64,000 bases of DNA from Acidobacteriota bacterium. Lineage in GTDB: Bacteria; Acidobacteriota; UBA4820. Shown here piece by piece: positions 54,509 to 62,447 of the stretch (the stretch's first letter is position 1; each line of letters starts with the position of its first letter). A model generated the notes under the pieces. It searched no databases. It was given only the letters and a program-made list of their open reading frames with translations, and was not told where the DNA came from. The DNA is taken from NCBI GenBank assembly GCA_029559035.1, contig JAKQCT010000001.1:1-64000 (forward strand). Direction: 5' to 3'. The position numbers and the translations under genes are program-made.

Positions 54509-56293
54509 CTACTTCTTCTGTTCATTTGCGAGGGTGGCAAGGTTGTCTTTCCGTTTGCCTGGTTTATAAGCGTTTTTCAAAATGAGAGGCAGCCCATTAA
54601 ACGAAATATCCTTGAATTGCTCCTGCTTGAAAGGGGTCTCCAATATGCCGCTTTTGAAGGTTTTTCTGCTTTTCAGCCACTTGACCCAGTTCTTCCGTGC
54701 GTTTTTCATGACTCTGTTCCAGCCAGTATTCGAAGTTTCGGAAATATATGATAGACATTGCGCCGCAGAATGGTCGCAGAATCCCGATGACAAGTCTCCG
54801 ATGAACGAAAAGGTTCCATCACACCCGGGGCTTTCGTTGAGCGAAAGATAGGGCACTCCGTCCGCTACGTTGGGGAAGCGCCCTTTGGCGAGATCTTCAT
54901 ATTCAGGGAAAACAACGGATACATAAATGTTGCTGAACTCATGACTTGTGCCGGGGTAGGCAACTTCCATAGCTTGGATCCATCCGGAGCCGGGAATGTA
55001 TGCCTGTACCCAGTAGTGGGTCTGCAATGGAACGGCGTCATTAAAGTAGCCGGAAAGTATCCGCGCCGGGATGCCGCAGGCCCTTAAAATGGCGGCAAGC
55101 CTGTTGGCGTCACCTGTGCAGACGGAGGATTTTTCCAGCACAACGCTTGAACGCTGGGAAGCAGTCGCTCCATAGGTTTTCTTCCCGATGGCGCTGCTGA
55201 GAAGGTACGCCTCTTTAATGATGCCGGCAAGGTCGCTGTTTATTGAGCGTATTTCGCCGGCGATGGCTTTGAAGCGGGAGTCATCTGATTCAACGGAATA
55301 GGTGCTTTTCAGCCAGGGCCGTACTTCTCTCGGCCAGCTCCTCGGAAAGGCTGCCTTTTCGGGCAGCGATACGGGCTTGGCAGGCGCGCATAGGACCATT
55401 GAACTCCATTTGACGGAAACGGGCATGTCAGGTTTAGCTTCGGCAAGGAACGCTTCGCAAACCCAGTTGCCCGGCTTATCTTCATATACGCGACTTTTCA
55501 GAAGGGCGGTCGCCGGTGTCGTCCAAAGCTTGAAAGTGAGCGGCACCTGCCCGTCATTTGCCAATGGGAGCGGGAAAAGGATCGGGACATTGGAAATATC
55601 CTTTTCGGGTTTTACTTGAAAACTTCCTTTTACTTCTACGATCCCGGGCCCGACCTCAGGCTTCAGAGCAGGCGGTTCAACCGGGCGCATCGACAAACCG
55701 TCGAACCAGGTTTCACCGAAATCGTTTTGTAAAAGCCCGACAGAGACCTGTTTGATATCCGGCCTGACCGGTATTACTGCCTCGATCATTGTCCAATCGA
55801 AGTCGCCTTTTAGCAACCGGTCGTAAAATGTGCTCGAATATAGCGAAGACCTCATCGGGTCGGAACTTTTACCGACAACGACTATCCAGGCGCCGGAAAC
55901 GCCTTTGCCCTTGACCCAAACTGAAAAAGACAGCGCCTTTATTCCTGATGGAACATCTATCTTATTGCTTCTCCATCCGATGGTTTTTACCCCTACATTC
56001 CCGGCCGACATGTGGAAACAGCTCCCGTCATTGCGGCCTCCGCTTTTATTCCACTCTACTGTACAAGGTATATCAGGAGAATCCTTCCCGATTATCTTCC
56101 ATCCTTCTTTTTCAGGGTCGCTTGAAGGCATCAGATCTACTTGCTGGGCATGAATATGCGAAGGAAGAACGATAAACACGATAAAAAGCAACGTGGCGAT
56201 CCACGATGGATTTGGCTTTATAATTATCTCGAACCCACATGATTTATTTTTCGCCGTTTCCAGGTCCTTTATCAGTTCTTCTTTAGCCGCCAT
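54509..56293 (-). CDS. Secreted transglutaminase-like protein
   Basis: An N-terminal membrane/signal segment sits unusually far in (residues 30-50, PSWIATLLFIVFIVLPSHIHAQ). Residues 55-200 form a carbohydrate-binding-like beta domain (VPSGIKALSFSVWVKGKGVSGAWIVVVG). The transglutaminase core is at about 370-450: SSVCTGDANRLAAILRACGIPARILSGYF (Cys), QTHYWVQAYIPGSGWIQAME (His). Where the family has Asp (WVPvDPT) this protein reads QAME, so the triad is incomplete or Glu-substituted. The role could be peptide-bond or crosslink hydrolysis, or binding only. Confidence 0.82.
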   Translation of the reverse strand: MAAKEELIKDLETAKNKSCGFEIIIKPNPSWIATLLFIVFIVLPSHIHAQQVDLMPSSDPEKEGWKIIGKDSPDIPCTVEWNKSGGRNDGSCFHMSAGNVGVKTIGWRSNKIDVPSGIKALSFSVWVKGKGVSGAWIVVVGKSSDPMRSSLYSSTFYDRLLKGDFDWTMIEAVIPVRPDIKQVSVGLLQNDFGETWFDGLSMRPVEPPALKPEVGPGIVEVKGSFQVKPEKDISNVPILFPLPLANDGQVPLTFKLWTTPATALLKSRVYEDKPGNWVCEAFLAEAKPDMPVSVKWSSMVLCAPAKPVSLPEKAAFPRSWPREVRPWLKSTYSVESDDSRFKAIAGEIRSINSDLAGIIKEAYLLSSAIGKKTYGATASQRSSVVLEKSSVCTGDANRLAAILRACGIPARILSGYFNDAVPLQTHYWVQAYIPGSGWIQAMEVAYPGTSHEFSNIYVSVVFPEYEDLAKGRFPNVADGVPYLSLNESPGCDGTFSFIGDLSSGFCDHSAAQCLSYISETSNTGWNRVMKNARKNWVKWLKSRKTFKSGILETPFKQEQFKDISFNGLPLILKNAYKPGKRKDNLATLANEQKK

Positions 56294-56432
56294 GATTTCC
56301 TCCTGCTAAGAGTGGAACAAGACAGCAATATAACAGAAAATAAACAAGGATCATTTGGAGATATCATATCAGGCAGGTCATTCATAATTACCGTTCCTCC
56401 GCGACATGTTCATTTGCCTCCAAGCTTATACT

Positions 56433-56486
56433 GAATGAATGTTCATGGCAAGTACAAATGCTACTATGAATGCAATTAGCTGTCAA
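56433..56486 (-). promoter_or_regulatory. TetR regulon module 4 (transglutaminase-like gene)
   Basis: Minus strand: TTGACA (56481-56486), 17 nt, TAGCAT (56458-56463), then CCATGAACATTCATTC (56433-56448). Divergent from the small membrane protein gene at 56552. Confidence 0.8.
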
Positions 56487-56551
56487 ATCAAAGCAGACGC
56501 TTCCCTTTTTGGAAAAGAAAAAGGGTATAATGACCAAGGAGGTGGGAAAAA

Positions 56552-56935
56552 ATGGGTTTGCCCGAACCATGGCCTTTAATCCTATTCTTACTTGTGCTTT
56601 TCTTACACTTCTTGCAGCTCGGCTTCTTCTGGCGAAAACTCCCCGACAAAATGTCTTTCCAATTCGATCTGTTCGGCGAACCCAATTATTACTGCTCGAA
56701 AAAGGTGTTTCTGACGCTTGGGGCAATTTTTCTTTCGGCTCTCTCCGTGACTCTTTTTTTGGCCCAATCTTCCATTCCTCTAGTTCTCAGCACAATGGTG
56801 CTGTTCTGCCTCCTTCTGATGATGCAGATGGTGATTTATGCCAATATCAGGAGCGATCGCCTTCCTGTCCTTGGATTCCTGGCGATTGTTGCGGTTCTGA
56901 TAGCCGCTACAGTCTTTTTTAGCAAAGGAGCCTAG
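56552..56935 (+). CDS. Small membrane protein, DUF1648/SdpI-N-like
   Basis: 127 aa with four likely helices. LPDKMSFQFDLFGEPNYYCSKKVFL matches the P-x-H/F-x-x-x-G-x-x-x-x-x-x-S-K pattern of DUF1648, usually the N-terminus of SdpI-type immunity or membrane proteins. AAGGAGG lies upstream. A TATAAT box occurs at 56526-56531. Function unknown. Confidence 0.75.
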   Translation: MGLPEPWPLILFLLVLFLHFLQLGFFWRKLPDKMSFQFDLFGEPNYYCSKKVFLTLGAIFLSALSVTLFLAQSSIPLVLSTMVLFCLLLMMQMVIYANIRSDRLPVLGFLAIVAVLIAATVFFSKGA

Positions 56936-57004
56936 TAAAATGGGTGCGTTGTATTTAGGGTGTAAAGAGGCGCACGCAACAACATTAATTAAAAGGGGAA
57001 GCAG

Positions 57005-57706
57005 ATGAAGAAAGATTGTTGGCAGATGTTAGAGCTTAAAAATCACCTTGATAATTACAAGAATGATGTCTTTTTAGATTCAAGAAATGTTTTTCTTACG
57101 AATCCCGCCAACAAAGCGAAAATTGATGAAGTATTTCAGAATTATGCATGGCCTGCTATAATTAGAACCTTGTCAGGAACTCCTATTCGCTTGTTTCATG
57201 TTGGAGATGAAGACCCTCTCTTAAAAATTGAGGATTTAAGGCATGAATATGCAACAAGAGCATTATTGTTTGTTCTTGAAGACAAAAACAATCCTTTAAG
57301 AAGAGATTCAACATCCCCTTGGTATTTTAGAGGAGAGATTCGGTGTTCTGCTCTTGATTATATGATTTCATCAGATTTTCACCTTTATCTTCCCCCAATC
57401 ATTGGCATCGATAATCTATTAAATCTCTTGAAGGATCCCGCTTTTAACGGATGCCCACCAACATTAAGCTTTGAAATCTCATATAAAAAACAAGAGTCAT
57501 GGATCGTTGAATTCCATTCAGGATCAGGTGCCGGCTGGGGAATTACAAGTTATCAGCAATTCTCGGATCATGTTAGAAAAGAGATACTTAAGGCATTAAA
57601 ATTAATAGAAGCCACCTATAGATTAGAGGAAGATTACTCAAATATTATGGCGTTCAAAATGCTTAGAAATGTACTCAGAGACACTTATGGGACCAACATT
57701 TCCTAA
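57005..57706 (+). CDS. AT-rich orphan protein
   Basis: 233 aa, soluble, no signal peptide, no motif I recognise. Sequence such as RTLSGTPIRLFHVGDEDPLLKIEDLRHEYATRALLFVLEDKNN and ESWIVEFHSGSGAGWGITSYQQFSDHVRKEILKALKLIEA suggests an alpha/beta domain. Base composition is much more AT-rich than the flanking chitosanase-like gene, so it was probably acquired. RBS AAAAGGGG upstream of the ATG. Confidence 0.65.
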   Translation: MKKDCWQMLELKNHLDNYKNDVFLDSRNVFLTNPANKAKIDEVFQNYAWPAIIRTLSGTPIRLFHVGDEDPLLKIEDLRHEYATRALLFVLEDKNNPLRRDSTSPWYFRGEIRCSALDYMISSDFHLYLPPIIGIDNLLNLLKDPAFNGCPPTLSFEISYKKQESWIVEFHSGSGAGWGITSYQQFSDHVRKEILKALKLIEATYRLEEDYSNIMAFKMLRNVLRDTYGTNIS

Positions 57707-57737
57707 ATTTATAAAGCTTTCTTTTTAAGGAGCCTCC

Positions 57738-58439
57738 ATGCCTCTTTTCCTCGCCCCTCCTCATAAATCCCTGATCTTCCGGGTGGTGAACTGTTTCGAG
57801 ACTGGATCGCCCGAGGGGAACTACTCGGCGCTGGTTGTTTGCGCGGACGGGCCGCACGGAATCAGGCAGATAACCTACGGGCGGTCGCAGGCGACGGAGT
57901 ACGGGACGCTCCGCCTTCTTCTCTCAAGGTACATCGCGGCAAAGGGGGAATTTGCTTTTCAGCTCACGGAGTATCTGGATGATGTTGGGAGCGTTCCTCT
58001 CTGCGATAACAAGGGGTTCAAGGCGCTCTTACGGACGGCTGGGAAGAAGGACCCGGTGATGTGGAAGGTTCAGAACGCCTTTTTCGAGGAGGAGTATTTC
58101 AAGCCGGCGCTGAGGTGGGCCGAGAACGAAGGTTTCACTCTGCCCCTTTCGATGCTGGTTATCTACGATTCGTTCATCCACAGCGGCTCGATCCTCTGGC
58201 CCATAAGGCGGAAGTTCCCCGAAGTGCCGCCCTCGAAGGGCGGGAAGGAGAAGGAGTGGATAACCGCCTATGTGAAGGCGCGCCACGAATGGCTGTCGGG
58301 AAGCAGGAGGAAGCTGGTGAGGACTTCGGCCTACCGGACAAAGGACCTTCTCAAAATGATCGATGACGGCAACTGGAACCTCGACAAATTGCCCTTGATA
58401 GCCAACGGAAGAAAGGTGTTCCCGGATTGCCCTTTTTGA
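57738..58439 (+). CDS. Chitosanase-like hydrolase (GH46 family)
   Basis: 233 aa. LIFRVVNCFETGSPEGNYSALVVCADGPHGIRQITYGRSQATEYGTLRLLLSRYI resembles the N-terminal lobe of GH46 enzymes: Glu in ETGSPEG as acid and Asp in ADGPHGIRQITYG as base. SMLVIYDSFIHSGSILWPIR is the helical core. No signal peptide is visible, so export would need a holin-like or other route, or it may act on wall fragments inside. AAGGAG 7 nt before the ATG. GC-rich, unlike the gene before it. Confidence 0.75.
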   Translation: MPLFLAPPHKSLIFRVVNCFETGSPEGNYSALVVCADGPHGIRQITYGRSQATEYGTLRLLLSRYIAAKGEFAFQLTEYLDDVGSVPLCDNKGFKALLRTAGKKDPVMWKVQNAFFEEEYFKPALRWAENEGFTLPLSMLVIYDSFIHSGSILWPIRRKFPEVPPSKGGKEKEWITAYVKARHEWLSGSRRKLVRTSAYRTKDLLKMIDDGNWNLDKLPLIANGRKVFPDCPF

Positions 58440-58454
58440 AACGAAAATACAGCC

Positions 58455-58509
58455 TTGACAAAAGATAAAAATCGGGTATAGCATAACCTCTTGTAATGAA
58501 CGCTCATTC
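58455..58509 (+). promoter_or_regulatory. TetR regulon module 5 (surface protein operon)
   Basis: Plus strand: TTGACA (58455-58460), 18 nt, TAGCAT (58479-58484), then AATGAACGCTCATT (58495-58508, arms AATGA/TCATT). An AAGGAG immediately follows. Confidence 0.8.
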
Positions 58510-58525
58510 ATTAAGGAGTAGCGAA

Positions 58526-58561
58526 ATGACCCTTTTCAAGCCGCATTTAGGTGCTTATTGA
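58526..58561 (+). CDS. Possible 11-residue leader peptide
   Basis: ATG at 58526 with AAGGAG 8 nt upstream gives MTLFKPHLGAY then TGA. It is too short for the ORF track and overlaps the GTG of the next ORF. Position just below the operator and a clear ribosome site make a translated leader plausible. No homology claim. Confidence 0.35.
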   Translation: MTLFKPHLGAY

Positions 58562-58910
58562 TTTCCGCCCTCTTAAATGCAAGCTGGAGACTCAATATTT
58601 GACAACATCTCGAAAGATAGAGTCACGATGCAGGAATGACCGTTTTGTAGAGATAAATGGTTTTTTGTCCGGGGCATCGGATATCGTTAATGACTTGAAG
58701 AAGGCAGTGCATAAAGAAATTGTCAGGCAGTTGCATTCTAATGACTTATCTATACAAAGCGTTTTTCAGCAGGCCGCTATCGGAACAAATTATAGTAGGG
58801 AAGTGATATCTTTTGTTGGATCAAAGAAACATCTGTCCCGTTCCCCGCCCACAACATATATACGAAATAGCTTCCTGCAAGCAGGCAATCTATTTTTGAG
58901 GCTGGAGTGA
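58551..58910 (+). CDS. Hypothetical protein, uncertain
   Basis: GTG-initiated ORF of 119 aa (IDFRPLKCKLETQYLTTSRKIESRCRNDRFVEINGF). No signal peptide, no known motif. It fills the gap between module 5 and the surface protein gene, but no ribosome site precedes its GTG. It may be non-coding leader. Confidence 0.3.
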   Translation: MLIDFRPLKCKLETQYLTTSRKIESRCRNDRFVEINGFLSGASDIVNDLKKAVHKEIVRQLHSNDLSIQSVFQQAAIGTNYSREVISFVGSKKHLSRSPPTTYIRNSFLQAGNLFLRLE

Positions 58911-58925
58911 AAGGAGGGTAGGAAA

Positions 58926-61900
58926 GTGAATAAAACGGTTTTAATTCTTATGATAGGATTCTTATTGGTATCTTTTAATGCATCAGGGCAGACGGCGCTT
59001 TGCGCAAGCACCGATTACAACTCCTTTTTAATGAGCCGGGGGACAACAGGACCGGCCGATTTGATCAATGAAGAAGCCTACGAAACCAAAACGCAGAAAT
59101 TCGATCTCCGTTATGACCTCATCAATCTAACTCCGGATGTCTTGCAGGCAAGGATTGAGCTCTATCGTTATCTTGATGAAGATGCACCCAATGAAGGATG
59201 GATACTAGAAGAGACAAACTATTTCAATCCGCCGTTTTCTTCTTCAATCCCGGTGCTATTTCAGGACTTAAAAAGAGGAAAAACGTATTCCATTACCCTA
59301 ATCGTTGTGACCGATATGCCGAACCTCTCTTTGCAGGACGGATCGTCCCCGATTGATATGACGGTGAAAACTGTATATTTTCTTTGGCCGAAGGAACACG
59401 GGATGCACTTGTCGGCGACAACCTCCTTTGAAGGAGAACCAAGGAGAGAGCATTTCAAGATGAAATGGTCGGGTGCCGCCAGCGCGGCAACAACAAAAGT
59501 CAAAGCCAGGCATACAGACAACACGGAAAATCCCATCGTCGTATCTTCAACTGGTGGGGAGCTTACATTCACGCGGGAGGAAGTTTGGAACTGGCCTGCC
59601 GATAACCTTTCCTCTGTCTCTGTTGATGCTTTGGATTCCAGTGGGAACATTATCGGCACGGCAGGCTTTATAATAAGCCCCATCCCACCCATCAAGGATT
59701 ATAAGATCCTTCCATGTATCCCACCGCCGGTTACGCCCGAAGAACCTGAAGCTTACGACCCCGATAGGAAATGGCTTAATGATGGCAGGATTAAAGTGGT
59801 TGTCTCCAATCTTTATGGCGGTGCCTTCATGGCGATCAGACTGCTTGATTTTAAAGATGCCAGCGGCAATCCATATAACCTGGTAAATGACATAGGCAAA
59901 GCATCAGATAACAACTACGGAGTGAATGGCCTTTTGTGCCAAACGGCAATCACAAGAAAAAACGACAAATGGACCCAATATGACGGCAGCGACAGCTATG
60001 ATTCAATGGAGGAATGGGAAAATAATGATGCCGGTTCATATTCACCCCAATGTATGGATGGTTTTGATTCTAACCCGAGCACGAAGTACAAGTTCCACTG
60101 GAATCCTACACAGGGAGGACCGCAGGAAGGTTCAAAAACCAAATGCAATGTGACACCTGAGAACTCCGACCAATGGAATGAGACATACCTGAATCACGAA
60201 GGAACCGGGGAATGTGCTCAAATGCTGTCACAGAATCTTAATAGCTGTACATGGGCGACAACATACCCCCCCTTCAAGGCAGACACAAATAATACAACCC
60301 CGATCAAATATCGTTCCATGTTCAAACACTGGCTTCCTCTTGGGGAAGTTCCCGAAGGATACCGCGAACAGCCGCAGGTTGTTATGGAATCGACAGTTTC
60401 ACTTATTGATTCTCTCGCCGGGAGTGACAGCTCGGGAATAGAGATAATCTCAAAATACAGGCTCCACTGTCCTTGCGGAAACACCGGCGGTACTCCGAAT
60501 GATTGCCACTGCGCCGACACGGGTGACTTTTTCAGCAGATATGACAGTTATGAGCAACTGGCATATAATTATGAGGCGGCGATTCAGGACTGGATATTTT
60601 TCGGCGGCGAGCAGGTTGCCCATGCCTTTAAATTTAATCCCGATTACACTACAAATGATTACGGGATGGAGCCTTTCATTCCTCCATGCGAAGCTGGAGA
60701 AAACACATGTCTTGAGGATGAAGGTTGGAAAAATGGCACTAATATTCCAGGTTATGTTAACCCTAATTGGGTTCCCTACGCCCTGATGAGGACCGATGCC
60801 GATTCCGACGGGACAAAAGCTTGGATTCTTATTTACAACGGCACAAATTACTGGGACAATGATGAAGAGATGGAACTGAGAAGGATATGGCAGGCAAGAT
60901 CGAAGGCTAGTGACGGTGTGGTTGGTTATGTTACGGCGCCGATCACGAGGATCAAGCATCTGACCACTGATGATTGGAGTCCGTCGTCAACAACGGTCAT
61001 TTTCGTAGGCGAAGATATGGATTCGGTAATGAACCATCTCGGCAACTACACAGGCTGGGTGTGGCCCCGCTGCACAACAACCACAACCTATTCAATCTCC
61101 GGCACAGTGAGCGGCGCGACCGCTGTGACCGTTTCCTGCACCGGTCAGACCGACATCACGACTTCCGGCACCTATACTTTTAGCGGTCTGGTCAACGGAA
61201 CATATACGGTCACCCCCAGCAAGAGCGGGTACACTTTCTCTCCTGCCAGCTATACCATCACGATCAGCGGAGCGAACCAGACCGGTAAGAACTTCACGGC
61301 AACTGCCATCCCTACCTATAGCATTTCCGGTACAGTAAGCGGAGCCACATCGGTCACCGTAGCTTGCACTGGACAGGCAAGCGTTACTACATCCGGCACT
61401 TACACTTTCAGCGGTCTCACCAACGGCAGCACCTACACGATTACACCAAGCAAGAGCGGCTATACATTTTCTCCTGCCAGCTACACCGTTACAATCAACG
61501 GGGCCAATGTGGCCGGCAAGAACTTTACGGCAACTGCGATTTCCACATATTCAATTTCCGGAAGAGTCTATTCTGTGAGCGGTACCGGCCTTTCAAGCGT
61601 GACTGTGAAAGCCGGGTCCTATTCCGCCACTACCGCCAGCAATGGAACATATACCATTTCCGGCTTGATTAACGGATCTTATACGATGAAGGCTTCAAGG
61701 AACGGGTATACATTCAACCCGGAAAGCACATCGGTAACTGTAAATGGCGCCAATGTTGCGGGCATATATTTTACCGCCGACACACCGCTCACAAATGGAG
61801 TTGGTATAACCGGTTCTGTGACGGCTTCCTCTTGGAAATACTATTCTATCTATGTCCCCGATGGCACTACAAGCCTGACAATAACTCTTACCGGCTTGAG

Positions 61901-62384
61901 CGCGAACGTAAACCTCTATGACAAGTCCGCCTCCCTGGGCTTTACGGCCGCACACCCCACTCTATCGAATTACACGGCCTGTTCGACCAATACCGGCACG
62001 ACAAAAGAAACGCTGGTACATACGAGCCCGCAAATGTGGGGAACATGGTCGATCGGAGTATACGGATACAACGCAGGTTCCTATACCGTCACGGCAACTT
62101 ATTCGACGGGAACAAATCCTCCGACCAATGCAATCCAGGGAACGGTTGCAGACTCGCAGGACATTGGAGTCTCCGGCATCAAGATGAAAACCGGTAATGT
62201 GACAACCACGACAGACGAAACGGGAGGTTTTATTTTTGCAGGTCTTGAAGAGGGCGACTACACTCTTGAGCCTGGCGAGGATGCTGCGGTGATTTACACT
62301 TTCGACCCTGCCAGCCGCAAGATAAAAATCAAGAAGAACGATGATCCGCATACCGGACAGGATTTTAAAGCTGCACCAAGGTGA
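58926..62384 (+). CDS. Giant secreted surface protein with carboxypeptidase-regulatory-like repeats
   Basis: 1152 aa, GTG start with AAGGAGGG upstream. Signal peptide MNKTVLILMIGFLLVSFNASGQ. Residues 25-700 are a large unassigned beta region rich in Asn/Asp and Cys. Three tandem repeats follow at about 720-950 (YSISGTVSGATAVTVSCTGQTDITTSGTYTFSGLVNGTYTVTPSKSGYTFSPASYTITISGANQTGKNFTAT), CarboxypepD_reg/SdrD B type. A PPC-like domain comes next (SSWKYYSIYVPDGTTSLTITLTG), then one more regulatory-like repeat (IQGTVADSQDIGVSGIKMKTGNVTTTTDETGGFIFAGLEEGDYTLEP). No enzymatic motif. Probably cell-surface or secreted. Confidence 0.88.
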   Translation: MNKTVLILMIGFLLVSFNASGQTALCASTDYNSFLMSRGTTGPADLINEEAYETKTQKFDLRYDLINLTPDVLQARIELYRYLDEDAPNEGWILEETNYFNPPFSSSIPVLFQDLKRGKTYSITLIVVTDMPNLSLQDGSSPIDMTVKTVYFLWPKEHGMHLSATTSFEGEPRREHFKMKWSGAASAATTKVKARHTDNTENPIVVSSTGGELTFTREEVWNWPADNLSSVSVDALDSSGNIIGTAGFIISPIPPIKDYKILPCIPPPVTPEEPEAYDPDRKWLNDGRIKVVVSNLYGGAFMAIRLLDFKDASGNPYNLVNDIGKASDNNYGVNGLLCQTAITRKNDKWTQYDGSDSYDSMEEWENNDAGSYSPQCMDGFDSNPSTKYKFHWNPTQGGPQEGSKTKCNVTPENSDQWNETYLNHEGTGECAQMLSQNLNSCTWATTYPPFKADTNNTTPIKYRSMFKHWLPLGEVPEGYREQPQVVMESTVSLIDSLAGSDSSGIEIISKYRLHCPCGNTGGTPNDCHCADTGDFFSRYDSYEQLAYNYEAAIQDWIFFGGEQVAHAFKFNPDYTTNDYGMEPFIPPCEAGENTCLEDEGWKNGTNIPGYVNPNWVPYALMRTDADSDGTKAWILIYNGTNYWDNDEEMELRRIWQARSKASDGVVGYVTAPITRIKHLTTDDWSPSSTTVIFVGEDMDSVMNHLGNYTGWVWPRCTTTTTYSISGTVSGATAVTVSCTGQTDITTSGTYTFSGLVNGTYTVTPSKSGYTFSPASYTITISGANQTGKNFTATAIPTYSISGTVSGATSVTVACTGQASVTTSGTYTFSGLTNGSTYTITPSKSGYTFSPASYTVTINGANVAGKNFTATAISTYSISGRVYSVSGTGLSSVTVKAGSYSATTASNGTYTISGLINGSYTMKASRNGYTFNPESTSVTVNGANVAGIYFTADTPLTNGVGITGSVTASSWKYYSIYVPDGTTSLTITLTGLSANVNLYDKSASLGFTAAHPTLSNYTACSTNTGTTKETLVHTSPQMWGTWSIGVYGYNAGSYTVTATYSTGTNPPTNAIQGTVADSQDIGVSGIKMKTGNVTTTTDETGGFIFAGLEEGDYTLEPGEDAAVIYTFDPASRKIKIKKNDDPHTGQDFKAAPR

Positions 62385-62402
62385 TGCCTATGAGCAATTC
62401 AC

Positions 62403-62434
62403 AAGCCTCCGCCGGTCTTCCCGGCGGAGGCTTT
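62403..62434 (+). terminator. Terminator after the surface protein
   Basis: AAGCCTCCGCCGG-TCTTC-CCGGCGGAGGCTT, 13-bp perfect stem, followed by T. Short T-run, but the stem is very strong. The next gene's ribosome site begins 4 nt later, so attenuation is possible. Confidence 0.75.
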
Positions 62435-62447
62435 AATGGAGGTTGAA

